Assembly: GCA_001028025.1 (NCBI GenBank)
Contig: LDAQ01000107.1
Span: 1 to 20,114 of the forward strand
Origin: Faecalicatena fissicatena
GTDB lineage: Bacteria > Bacillota > Clostridia > Lachnospirales > Lachnospiraceae
Direction: 5' to 3'
Length of the DNA stretch: 20,114 bases
Position 1 is the stretch's first letter; the number at the start of each line of letters is the position of its first letter. The notes beneath the pieces were generated by a model. The model did no database searches. It was not told the origin of the DNA and was given only the letters and a program-made list of their open reading frames with translations. The translations under genes and the position numbers were made by a program. Below are positions 7,884-15,608 of this stretch, in pieces.

Positions 7884-7933
7884 ACAGCAGAACTTCCCCG
7901 AATGCCTGCCGCATCTTTTGAAAGCCCTGCTGT
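7884..7933 (-). terminator. probable terminator of the polyamine operon
   Basis: Minus strand: ACAGCAG (7927-7933) pairs with CTGCTGT (7884-7890), followed by TTTTATT. The loop is long (36 bases) but has GC-rich internal pairing potential. It lies 74 bases beyond the aguB stop and before the sigG promoter. Confidence 0.5.
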
Positions 7934-8006
7934 ACTTCATATACGGATTCTTCCGGACCGTTTTAACCCGAAGCTGTTCCGTTTATTTATATAAATAGAT
8001 TTTCTT

Positions 8007-8876
8007 CTATATCTCCCGATAGCATTCCGGACGCCGGTCTCTGAAAAGTCCCCATTCCATCCGCTCTTTCCTGATCTTTTCGAAATCAAAGCGGGCACAG
8101 AGAACCTTTTCTTCACTTCTTCCTGCCTGACACAGGATCTCTCCCGTCTCATCCGCAATAAAACTGCTGCCATAAAATTCCAGGCTGGAGCTCTGTCCGG
8201 CATTCTCCTGGCACGGCTCCACTTTTTCCAGCCCGAACCTGTTTGCAGCCGCCACCGGCACAATATTGGCCGCCGCATGCCCCTGCATGGCTCTTCTCCA
8301 GTGTCCTGCACTGTCGCACTCCAGAATTGGTTCGCTTCCTATGGCGGTCGGATACAGGATCAAATCTGCCCCCTTAAGTGCCAGGCATCTGGCAGTCTCC
8401 GGGAACCACTGATCCCAGCAGATTCCCACCCCAATGCGGCCGTATCTGGTTTCCCATACGGTAAATCCAGTATCTCCTGGTGTAAAATAAAATTTTTCCT
8501 GATAAAAATGATCGTCCGGTATGTGTGTCTTCCGGTATACTCCCAGCAGGCTGCCGTCCGCATCTATCACTGCTGCAGAGTTATACAATGTGTTCTGTGC
8601 CTTTTCATAGAAACTGACAATCATCACAAGTTCCAGTTCCTTCGCCAGCCCCTGCATCACACACACCGCCGGATTGTCCTCTGGCGGAAGTGCAAAGCCG
8701 TAGTACTCGTACCGCCGCTCCTGACAGAAATACTGCCGTTCAAACAGCTCCGGAAGCAGAATCACCTGGCCGCCCTGCTCTGCCGCCTGTCTGACCAGCC
8801 GTTCTGCTGTTTTTATATTATGCTGTACATCCGCAGTACACTGCATCTGGATGACAGCAGCCGTAGTCTCACTCAT
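8007..8876 (-). CDS. aguB: N-carbamoylputrescine amidase
   Basis: 289-residue cytosolic nitrilase-superfamily enzyme. It hydrolyses N-carbamoylputrescine to putrescine, CO2 and ammonia. The Glu-Lys-Cys triad is present: Glu43 in LLPELFE, Lys116 in YRKTHIPDD, Cys153 in GICWDQWFPE. HIPDD, GYYEKFYFTPGDTGF-like (here YQEKFYFTPGDTGF) and WDQWFPE are hallmarks of the AguB subgroup. The frame opens at 8978, but the start was set at 8876, where the ATG overlaps the aguA stop (ATGA), giving the usual length. Last gene of the operon; paired with aguA, it completes arginine to putrescine. Confidence 0.95.
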   Translation of the reverse strand: MSETTAAVIQMQCTADVQHNIKTAERLVRQAAEQGGQVILLPELFERQYFCQERRYEYYGFALPPEDNPAVCVMQGLAKELELVMIVSFYEKAQNTLYNSAAVIDADGSLLGVYRKTHIPDDHFYQEKFYFTPGDTGFTVWETRYGRIGVGICWDQWFPETARCLALKGADLILYPTAIGSEPILECDSAGHWRRAMQGHAAANIVPVAAANRFGLEKVEPCQENAGQSSSLEFYGSSFIADETGEILCQAGRSEEKVLCARFDFEKIRKERMEWGLFRDRRPECYREI

Positions 8877-9982
8877 TTTCTCTCTCCTTCTGGAATCTGC
8901 TGGGTAATACAGTGAATGTTGCCTCCGCCGAGCAAAACAGCTCTGCTGTCTATCCCTATAACGCTGCGCCCCGGGCACAACGCCTTCAAAATCTCCAGTG
9001 CACGTCTGTCGCTTTCCCGATTTGCTCCTCCGAACTGGGGCACCAGCACAGAATCATTGGTAAAATAAAAATTAACATAACTTGCAGCCAGTCTCTCTCC
9101 TGCTTCCCGGATATCTTCCCCAGCCTCAAATACAAGCTGATCCAGCTCTTCCCTGCTGACCCTCACCGGCACATCCGGTACAGGCAGTTTGTGTACAGTC
9201 AGGCGGCGCCCTCTGGCATCCACCTGTTGTTCCAGATAATCAAGGCAGGCTCTGGAAAGCTCATACTGAGGATCCTGCCGGTCATCTGTCCAGGCAAGCA
9301 CTACTTCTCCCGGTGCAGTAAATGCACAGACATTATCCACATGTTCATTCGTTTCATCCATATAGATTCCCCGCGGCAGCCATAATATTTTTTCTGCCCC
9401 CAGGTATTCTTTCAGATTTTCTTCAATCTGTTCCCGCGAAAGCTGCGGATTCCTCCCCTGACTCAACAGGCAGCTCTCAGTTGTTAATAGAGTCCCTTCA
9501 CCGTCTGAATGGATGGAACCACCCTCCAGCACAAATTCGCCTGCATCATAGCAGGAATATCCCAGCCTGTCCAGAACTGCCTCCGCAACCGCATCGTCTT
9601 TGTCCCAGGATGCATACAGGCCGTCCACTTCACCGCCCCAGGCGTTAAACCTCCAGCTGATCCCGCGCACGCACCGGCCATTGGTAACAAATGTAGGGGC
9701 CACATCCCGCGCCCATGCATCATCGCTGTCCATCGTCAGCACTTCCGCATACCGGCCCGCCGCGCGCCTTGCCTCTTCCTCATGTTCTCTGTCTGCCAGC
9801 AGGTAAACCTTTTCACTCACAGACGCCTCGCGGATAATGTTTAAAAATGCCGCCCTGGCATTCTCTGGATCCCTTCCCCAGCTTCCCGGCCTCACCGGCC
9901 AGATCAGAATCGATGCCGCGTGGGAAGCAAATTCCGCAGGCATATAGTAACCGTCTTTCCGCGGCGTTGTCAACTTATTCAT
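8873..9982 (-). CDS. aguA: agmatine deiminase
   Basis: 369 residues, the usual family size. It hydrolyses agmatine to N-carbamoylputrescine and ammonia, via a thiouronium intermediate on Cys358 in GGGNIHCITQQIP. Other family marks are the N-terminal MPAEFASHAASILIWPVRPG, DSDDAWARDVAPTFV, EGGSIHSDGEGTLLTTE, LPRGIYMDETNEHVDN and VNFYFTNDSVLVPQFGG. Its ATG shares one base with the nspC stop (TGATG at 9980-9984) and its stop overlaps the aguB start by 4 bases, so translation is probably coupled. Cytosolic, no signal peptide. Confidence 0.97.
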   Translation of the reverse strand: MNKLTTPRKDGYYMPAEFASHAASILIWPVRPGSWGRDPENARAAFLNIIREASVSEKVYLLADREHEEEARRAAGRYAEVLTMDSDDAWARDVAPTFVTNGRCVRGISWRFNAWGGEVDGLYASWDKDDAVAEAVLDRLGYSCYDAGEFVLEGGSIHSDGEGTLLTTESCLLSQGRNPQLSREQIEENLKEYLGAEKILWLPRGIYMDETNEHVDNVCAFTAPGEVVLAWTDDRQDPQYELSRACLDYLEQQVDARGRRLTVHKLPVPDVPVRVSREELDQLVFEAGEDIREAGERLAASYVNFYFTNDSVLVPQFGGANRESDRRALEILKALCPGRSVIGIDSRAVLLGGGNIHCITQQIPEGERK

Positions 9983-11124
9983 CAGGATAAACGCTCCTTA
10001 AAATCTTTATAGCCAAACTGTTTTACAACTTCGCATCTCCCGTCTTTTCTGAGAAGTGCAATATCCGGCAGAGGCATACCGTTAAATGTATGATTCTTCA
10101 CCATCGTATAGATCGCCATGTCTTCAAACACCAGCCGCTCTCCGATCCCAGGCTGCATATCAAAGCTGTAATCCCCGATCACATCCCCCGCCAGGCAGGT
10201 TCTGCAGGCCAGAGTACAGGTAACGGGCTTTTCCCCCGGCATACCGCTGTCTTTCAGAGGGGGCCGGTAAGGCATCTCCAGCACATCCGGCATATGGCAG
10301 GCGGCCGATGCATCCAGTATCAGAACCGGCCTCTCATTTTCCACAATATCCATGACTTCCGTGATCAGATATCCGGCATTCAGTGCAATCGCCTCCCCCG
10401 GCTCCAGATAGACCTGAACCTGGTATGTATCCCGTATGCGGCAGAGCAGGTCCTTTAACATATCCAGATCATATCCCGGCCTGGTAATATGGTGTCCTCC
10501 TCCCAGGTTCAGCCATTTCAGCTGATGAAGGTATTCCCCGAACTTCTCTTCCACTGCCTCAAATGTCTCCACAAGCGGAGCCGCATCCTGCTCACAGAGG
10601 GTATGGATATGCAGCCCTTCCACGCCCTTCGGCAGCTTCCCGGGAAACAGTTCCCTGCGGATTCCAAGCCTGGACCCCGGCGCGCAGGGATCGTATATAG
10701 GATGTCCCTCCTGGGTAGAATGCTCCGGATTAATCCGAAGTCCTGCACTGACACCGTTTGATTCCCACAGTGCCCTGTGCCGCTCAAGCTGCGCTATGGA
10801 GTTGAAGCTGATATGATCACAGATCCCGCACAGCTCCTGCATCTCTTTTGCTGTGTAGGCAGGTGAAAACACGTGATTCTCCCCGCCCATCTCCTCCGCG
10901 GCCAGCCGTGCCTCATACAAACCGCTTGCCGTGGCTCCGGCCAGATAATGCCGGATCATCGGATAGACATGGTACATGGAAAATGCTTTCTGAGCCAGCA
11001 GAATCCTGCTGCCGGTCTCTTCCTGCACTTTAGCGAGTATCTTCAGATTGTTTTCCAGTATTGCTTCATCCACCAGATAAACCGGCGTTCTAAGTTCCTC
11101 TGTTCTCATTAAGTTCTTGTTCAA
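9982..11124 (-). CDS. nspC: carboxynorspermidine/carboxyspermidine decarboxylase
   Basis: 380-residue PLP enzyme of the alanine racemase fold (fold type III). It decarboxylates carboxyspermidine to spermidine (and carboxynorspermidine to norspermidine). Lys46 in ILLAQKAFSMY should carry PLP. Family marks include LNLGGGHHITRPGYD, LEPGEAIALNAGYL, ILDASAACHMPDVLEMPY and the C-terminal ACRTCLAGDVIGDYSF with the substrate-site Cys. The frame starts with TTG at 11124, which has a GAGGA site 8-9 bases upstream. The ATG at 11109 has no comparable site, so TTG is favoured. It lies 39 bases after the dehydrogenase stop. The same enzyme could act on carboxyaminopropylagmatine if the pathway variant uses agmatine. 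Confidence 0.95.
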   Translation of the reverse strand: MNKNLMRTEELRTPVYLVDEAILENNLKILAKVQEETGSRILLAQKAFSMYHVYPMIRHYLAGATASGLYEARLAAEEMGGENHVFSPAYTAKEMQELCGICDHISFNSIAQLERHRALWESNGVSAGLRINPEHSTQEGHPIYDPCAPGSRLGIRRELFPGKLPKGVEGLHIHTLCEQDAAPLVETFEAVEEKFGEYLHQLKWLNLGGGHHITRPGYDLDMLKDLLCRIRDTYQVQVYLEPGEAIALNAGYLITEVMDIVENERPVLILDASAACHMPDVLEMPYRPPLKDSGMPGEKPVTCTLACRTCLAGDVIGDYSFDMQPGIGERLVFEDMAIYTMVKNHTFNGMPLPDIALLRKDGRCEVVKQFGYKDFKERLS

Positions 11125-11163
11125 TATTAATTCCTCACATATACATTATTCCGCGGATATGCT

Positions 11164-12423
11164 CTACCCGACAGTATCAGGATTTTCCTCTACTACCCAT
11201 GGAAGACCATACTGGTTCAGCATGTCCATGAACGGATCCGGATCCAGCTCTTCCAGGTTCACTGTGCCCCTCTTGTTCCAGATACCCAAAGCAACCAGTG
11301 CCGTCCCGATCATCGCCGGAACACCCGTAGTATAACTAATAGCCTGGCTTCCCACTTCTCTGTAGCACGCCTCGTGGTCACACACGTTATAGATATATAT
11401 GGTTCTCTCCTGACCGTCCTTCACCCCGGTGTAAATGCAGCCGATATTCGTCTTGCCCTTCGTGCGCGGTCCAAGGGTGGCCGGATCGGGAAGCAGCGCT
11501 TTCAGAAACTGTATAGGCACAATTTCTTTCCCTTCATATGCAACCGGACTGGTGGAGAGCATCCCTACATTTTCCAGGCATTTCATATGGGTGAGATAGC
11601 TCTCTCCAAAAGTCATGAAGAAACGGATACGCTTTACACCCGGAACATGCTCTGCCAGAGATTCAATCTCCTCATGATGCAGAAGATACATCTCTTTTTG
11701 CCCCACCTGTGGGAAATTGTAGGTACGCTTTATCTCCATAGGTTCCGTCTCTACCCAGTGTCCATCTTCCCAGTAGCTTCCGTTTGCAGAAACCTCCCTC
11801 AGATTGATCTCCGGGTTGAAATTGGTGGCAAACGGATAACCGTGGTCTCCGCCATTGCAGTCCAGAATATCGATTGTGTGGATTTCATCAAAATAATGCT
11901 TCATTGCATAGGCGGTAAACACACTTGTCACTCCGGGGTCAAAACCTGAACCAAGCAGTGCCGTAAGATTCTTCTCCCGGAATTTTTCATTGTACTCCCA
12001 CTGCCAGCTATAGTCAAAATATGCCGAAAATCCCTTCTCCCTGCAGCGCTTTTCATAGATCTCACGCCACTTTGGATCATCCGTATCTTCGGGTTCGTAG
12101 TTTGCGGAATCGATGTAGTGTACGCCGCACTCCAGGCATGCTTCCATAATGGCAAGATCCTGGTATGGCAGTGCCAGGTTCAGGACTGCTTTCGGCTCGT
12201 ATTCCCGGATCAGCGCCGCAACTTCCTCCGGATGGTCGGCATCCACCTGGGCGGTTGTAATCTTTACAGCAGTTTTGCCCTCCAGCTTTTCTTTCAGGGC
12301 ATCACACTTTGCCTTTGTCCTGCTTGCAATGCACATCTCCGTAAAAACAGCCTCATTCTGACAGCATTTCTGGATTGCAACAGAGGCAACGCCTCCACAT
12401 CCGATCACTAATATTCTGCTCAT
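11164..12423 (-). CDS. carboxynorspermidine/carboxyspermidine dehydrogenase (saccharopine dehydrogenase family)
   Basis: 419 residues. It joins putrescine to aspartate beta-semialdehyde with NADPH to form carboxyspermidine. The Rossmann motif VIGCGGVASVAI opens the protein. Family marks include AVLNLALPYQDLAIMEAC, GVHYIDSANYEPEDT, ALLGSGFDPGVTSVFTAYA, DCNGGDHGYPFATNFNPEINLREV and SYTTGVPAMIGTALVA. Saccharopine dehydrogenases share this fold, but the adjacent nspC fixes the polyamine assignment. It starts one base after the speE stop, and its AGGAGG-type site lies inside the speE C-terminal codons. In a described variant pathway, the homologue uses agmatine instead of putrescine. Confidence 0.93.
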   Translation of the reverse strand: MSRILVIGCGGVASVAIQKCCQNEAVFTEMCIASRTKAKCDALKEKLEGKTAVKITTAQVDADHPEEVAALIREYEPKAVLNLALPYQDLAIMEACLECGVHYIDSANYEPEDTDDPKWREIYEKRCREKGFSAYFDYSWQWEYNEKFREKNLTALLGSGFDPGVTSVFTAYAMKHYFDEIHTIDILDCNGGDHGYPFATNFNPEINLREVSANGSYWEDGHWVETEPMEIKRTYNFPQVGQKEMYLLHHEEIESLAEHVPGVKRIRFFMTFGESYLTHMKCLENVGMLSTSPVAYEGKEIVPIQFLKALLPDPATLGPRTKGKTNIGCIYTGVKDGQERTIYIYNVCDHEACYREVGSQAISYTTGVPAMIGTALVALGIWNKRGTVNLEELDPDPFMDMLNQYGLPWVVEENPDTVG

Positions 12424-12424
12424 A

Positions 12425-13279
12425 TTAAGCTTCCTCCTCTTCTAATAAATCTTCCACATATCTGGGGAGCATAAAAGCTCCTGTGTGCAGGTTTGTCGTA
12501 TAGTATCTTGTCTTAATATCCCGCTCTCTCCACCTTTTTGCATCCAGATTTCTGAGCGGGTGGTACTTTTTCGATGCGAATCCGAACAGCCAGTATCCTG
12601 CCGGGCAGGTCGGGATATGGGCCTGATAGACCCGGTTCACAGGGAAACTGCGGTATGCTTTCCGGTGCATAATCCGGCAGCTTTCCTCATCCTCCGCATA
12701 AAACGGGCTGCCATGCTGATATACCATGATCCCGTCCTCATGGAGTGCCTGGAAACAGCTTCCGTAAAACTCTTTTGTAAACAGTCCCGCCGCATGCCCC
12801 AGAGGATCTGTACAGTCATTGATAATCAGATCATAGGCATCCTGTCTGGACCGCAGGAATTTTAATCCATCCTCGTAATACATGGAGACCCTGCTGTCAT
12901 CCAGCCCATTTGCGTCCTCCGGGAAATGTTCCCTGCACGCATAGACAAACAGCTGGTCCGCCTCAACTACATCAATATGCTCTATTTCTTCATAATAAGA
13001 CAGCTCTCTCGCCACGCCGCCGTCCCCGCCGCCCAGTACCAGCACATTTTTTACATGGGGATGCACCGCCATGGGCACATGGACGATCATTTCATCATAT
13101 ATAAATTCATCTTTCTCCGTAAAAATCACATTTCCATTCGAGGTCAGCACTTTTCCGAATTCAGGGGTCTCGAAGATATCCAGACGCTGAAATTCGCTCT
13201 GCGCGCTGAACAGCTGCCTTTCCGCACGAATCGAGATCTTTACATTTCCGGTATGCATCTCACTTACCCAAAAATCCAT
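12425..13279 (-). CDS. speE: spermidine synthase-family aminopropyltransferase
   Basis: 284 residues, normal length. The family transfers aminopropyl from decarboxylated SAM to putrescine. Seen: N-terminal beta-domain, TEKDEFIYDEM (55-64), VLGGGDGGVARE nucleotide loop (83-88), VVEAD, EDG (136-138) and catalytic NDCTDP (Asp155, Asp158). It is most like the E. coli type (DCTDP, QHG/QNG). Oddities: the His of YHEM is Asp62, and the Pro after DP(L/I)G is His162. No SAM decarboxylase (speD) lies in the window, and the operon already has a SAM-independent route to spermidine. So dcSAM supply, amine substrate and even donor are uncertain. It starts one base after the speA stop, with AGGAGG at good spacing. 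Confidence 0.9.
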   Translation of the reverse strand: MDFWVSEMHTGNVKISIRAERQLFSAQSEFQRLDIFETPEFGKVLTSNGNVIFTEKDEFIYDEMIVHVPMAVHPHVKNVLVLGGGDGGVARELSYYEEIEHIDVVEADQLFVYACREHFPEDANGLDDSRVSMYYEDGLKFLRSRQDAYDLIINDCTDPLGHAAGLFTKEFYGSCFQALHEDGIMVYQHGSPFYAEDEESCRIMHRKAYRSFPVNRVYQAHIPTCPAGYWLFGFASKKYHPLRNLDAKRWRERDIKTRYYTTNLHTGAFMLPRYVEDLLEEEEA

Positions 13280-13280
13280 C

Positions 13281-14735
13281 TCATACCTCCTTCAGTACAT
13301 TCAGCCTGGAAAGATCCAGGCTCTCCGGTCCCTGCATGGAACAGCCTTTCTCCTGCGCGAACCGGATATAGTCAATCAGTTTTTCCGTAATCTGCTCACC
13401 TGGCGCCAGGATCGGTATTCCCGGCGGGTAGCACATCACAAATTCCCCGCACACTTTTCCTGCTGTCTTCTCTATAGGCATGCTCTCCTTATCCGCGTAA
13501 AATGCCTGCTGCGGCGTAGTTACTACGGTTGGCGCAATATATTCTGCCAGAAACACATTCTTCTTTGGTTCGCGGTAAAGCCTTTTAATATCAGCCAGTG
13601 CGCCCACGAGACGCTCGATATCCTGCAGCCGGTCCCCAATAGAGATGTAGGCCAGTATATTACTGATATCGCCGAATTCAATCTGGATATCGTACTCATC
13701 CCGCAGCAGATCATAGACCTCAATCCCGGCCAGGCCGATATCTCTCGTATAGACAGCCAGCTTCGTGACATCAAAATCAAAAATACTGCCCCCGTTCTTA
13801 AGTTCTGAACCATAGGCATAATATCCTCCGATTCCGTTGATCTCTTCCCGGGCATATTCTGCCATCTTTGCTACCTTTGCAAATGTTTCCTCTCCGCGCA
13901 GCGCCAGGTTTCTCCTTGAGATATCCAGACTGGCCATCAACAGGTATGACGCGCTGGTAGTCTGTGTCAGATTGACGATCTGAGCCACGTAACGCTCATT
14001 CATCCCCGGCCCCAGGAGCAGAATGGAGCTCTGCGTCAGGCTCCCTCCGGACTTGTGCATGCTGACAGCCGCCATGTCAGCGCCCGCCTCCATAGCCGAA
14101 CAGGGCAGCCCCTGCCCGAAATAAAGATGTGTCCCGTGGGCTTCATCCGCCAGCACAAGCATCCCACGGCTGTGCGCCAGCTCCACAATACTCCTGATAT
14201 CTGAGCAGATGCCGTAATAGGTTGGATTGTTGACAAAGACGGCCGTTGCATCAGGATGTTCATCAATTGCACGGCGTACATCTTCCAGCTCCATTCCCAG
14301 CGGAATCCCCAGCATCTTATCTACTTTTGGATCTATATACACCGGAACAGCGCCGCAAAGTACCAGTGCATTAATCACGCTTTTATGTACATTTCTGGGC
14401 AAAATAATCTTCTCCCCCGCTTTGCAGGCGGACAGAACCATACTCTGTACAGAGGAGGTTGTACCTCCCACCATCAGGAAAGCATGTGCCGCGCCAAATG
14501 CATCCGCCGCCAGCTCCTCCGCTTCCTTGATCACAGAAACCGGATGGCAGAGATTATCCAGCGGTTTCATGGAATTCACATCTATACTGACGCATTTTTC
14601 TCCCAATAGTTCCACCAGCTCTGGATTCCCTCTGCCTCTTTTATGGCCCGGCACATCAAAAGGTACGACCCGCTGCTTGCGGAAACGCTCCAGAGCGCTG
14701 TAAATCGGTGCCTGTAATTGTCGTTTTTTATCCAT
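13281..14735 (-). CDS. speA: biosynthetic arginine decarboxylase (Orn/Lys/Arg decarboxylase, short form)
   Basis: 484-residue PLP enzyme of the aspartate aminotransferase fold (group III decarboxylases), short form without the N-terminal wing domain. It resembles Bacillus SpeA. PLP-binding Lys228 lies in SMHKSGGSLTQSS, with ADEAHGTHL upstream supplying the PLP-contacting Asp and His. VPFDVPGHKRGRGNP is the family N-terminal mark, and PPGIPILAPGEQIT the C-terminal one. The family includes lysine and ornithine decarboxylases, but aguA and aguB in the same operon point to arginine giving agmatine. First gene of the operon, start supported by AGGAG at 14744-14748, 8 bases before the ATG. Confidence 0.93.
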   Translation of the reverse strand: MDKKRQLQAPIYSALERFRKQRVVPFDVPGHKRGRGNPELVELLGEKCVSIDVNSMKPLDNLCHPVSVIKEAEELAADAFGAAHAFLMVGGTTSSVQSMVLSACKAGEKIILPRNVHKSVINALVLCGAVPVYIDPKVDKMLGIPLGMELEDVRRAIDEHPDATAVFVNNPTYYGICSDIRSIVELAHSRGMLVLADEAHGTHLYFGQGLPCSAMEAGADMAAVSMHKSGGSLTQSSILLLGPGMNERYVAQIVNLTQTTSASYLLMASLDISRRNLALRGEETFAKVAKMAEYAREEINGIGGYYAYGSELKNGGSIFDFDVTKLAVYTRDIGLAGIEVYDLLRDEYDIQIEFGDISNILAYISIGDRLQDIERLVGALADIKRLYREPKKNVFLAEYIAPTVVTTPQQAFYADKESMPIEKTAGKVCGEFVMCYPPGIPILAPGEQITEKLIDYIRFAQEKGCSMQGPESLDLSRLNVLKEV

Positions 14736-14815
14736 TCTTTTTTCTCCTGTGCATCAACGATTTCTTCAAATTTTACAGATAAAAACCGTAAAATATTTCC
14801 TGTAATTTTATGTAA

Positions 14816-14849
14816 TATAAAAAGGCAGTGTGCAAAAGCAACACTACCT
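14816..14849 (-). terminator. leader terminator upstream of speA (candidate attenuator)
   Basis: Minus strand: AGGTAGTGT (14841-14849) pairs over 9 bp (one G-T) with ACACTGCCT (14823-14831) across a 9-base loop, followed by TTTTTATATT. There is no gene upstream on this strand between the promoter at 15176-15203 and this hairpin, and speA starts 81 bases beyond it. So it should stop leader transcripts. GGATAGTGT at 14895-14903 could pair with the 3' arm as an antiterminator. Confidence 0.75.
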
Positions 14850-15169
14850 GTCATATACATTATAGGTGAAAATATACCTTCCCTACAGGAAGATACACTA
14901 TCCGAACAGCGTATACAATCAATTTGTCCTCTTATCAGAGTCTATACAGCAAATATACTTTTACTACTCCTCTATTGAACATTTCACAAGTGGTATGCAT
15001 TTGCAGGTTATAAAGTAACCAACTTATAAAACTGAGCTTTTAACTCGATCAATAAATGTGGCGCTATCGCCACCCGCGGCAGCGGCCAGCCCTGTCCGAT
15101 GAGCTTTTCACAGAAATAAATCTGTCAGGCCTATATTTGCATGATAGAAAGATTGTATCTATGCATGTC
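14850..15169 (-). promoter_or_regulatory. structured 5' leader of the polyamine operon, class unknown
   Basis: The stretch between the predicted transcription start and the leader terminator has no credible ORF but several hairpins. Minus strand: ACAGA/TCTGT (15121-15125/15110-15114), GTGGCG/CGCCAC with an ATAG loop (15068-15073/15058-15063) after a GC-rich segment (15074-15093), and a 10-bp stem with two G-T pairs, TGTATCTTCC/GGAAGGTATA (14888-14897/14873-14882). AAAAGCTCA occurs twice (15100-15108 and 15033-15041). It does not match T-box, SAM, lysine, c-di-GMP or guanidine riboswitch cores that I can recall. A weaker internal promoter is possible (TATAAT at 14859-14864, poor -35). Confidence 0.4.
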
Positions 15170-15175
15170 ACGATA

Positions 15176-15203
15176 ATTTTAGCATAAAACAAACAAAAGT
15201 CAA
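15176..15203 (-). promoter_or_regulatory. strong SigA-type promoter for the speA operon leader
   Basis: Minus strand: -35 TTGACT (15198-15203), 16-base spacer, extended -10 TGC-TAAAAT (15176-15181). Start of transcription would be near 15169, over 430 bases before speA. Confidence 0.7.
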
Positions 15204-15289
15204 GAGTTTTTAGAGAATGAGGTACGAATGAACGGATGGGGGGACGCCTGTCCGGGATGGTGAACGGGACGGCCGGCAGGAGGCACCCA
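15204..15289. other. GC-rich spacer beside the inverted repeat
   Basis: No gene is seen. It contains an imperfect hairpin, CCTG-T-CCGG (15247-15255) with CCGGCAGG (15273-15280). Its composition is more G-rich than the surrounding leader, so it may belong to the adjacent repeat element. Confidence 0.4.
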
Positions 15290-15592
15290 GCTGTGCCCGA
15301 TTGAAAAGAGCAGAACATCCCGGGAACCGGACATAGGGGTGGCTGGAAGCGTGGGTAAGGCAGTTAGCTGGAGTAAAGTAAAAAGTAAGGAAAACCAGGG
15401 TGATTCTTGTGATCTCAAATCACAAGAATCCCTGGCCCCAGCGCGAGAAGCCATCAGGGCTTCTCGTGATGTGGCCAGGTTTGCCCTGGTTTTCCTTACT
15501 TTTTACTCTACTCCAGCTTGCTGCCTTACCCGTTTCCAGCCACCCCTATGTCCGGTTCCCGGGATGCTCTGCTCTTTTCAATCGGGCACAGC
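15290..15592. repeat. 303-bp long inverted repeat element with two internal hairpins
   Basis: Left arm 15290-15400 and right arm 15484-15592 are reverse complements, with about five mismatches and a 2-base indel over about 110 bp. The outer ends are GCTGTGCCC/GGGCACAGC. The 83-base centre holds a perfect 12-bp hairpin (15402-15413/15419-15430, loop CTCAA). It also holds a 9-bp hairpin (15444-15452/15458-15466, loop ATCAG) inside a 7-bp stem CCTGGCC/GGCCAGG (15431-15437/15473-15479). The whole folds as a long rod topped by a three-way junction. Frames through it are open on both strands only because of the palindrome. It begins 16 bases beyond the stop of the 15609-17219 gene and could also end its transcription. 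No clear target-site duplication. Likely a MITE-like or fold-back element (inference). Confidence 0.9.
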
Positions 15593-15608
15593 GTACTCCT
15601 TCCTTCTC

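Noticed and set aside
7937..8311. 124-residue minus-strand frame overlapping aguB
   Set aside because: Lies in another frame of aguB, whose catalytic residues and length are intact; Arg/Trp-rich shadow composition.
14859..14864. TATAAT close to the leader terminator as the main speA promoter
   Set aside because: No acceptable -35 at 16-18 bases, and transcripts would run at once into the terminator.
15058..15110. Hammerhead ribozyme or T-box core in the speA leader
   Set aside because: The plus strand has CCGATGAG (15096-15103) rather than the required CTGATGA, and flanking stems do not form. The GC-rich GCGGGTGGCG lacks the T-box GGGTGGNACCGCG and specifier features.
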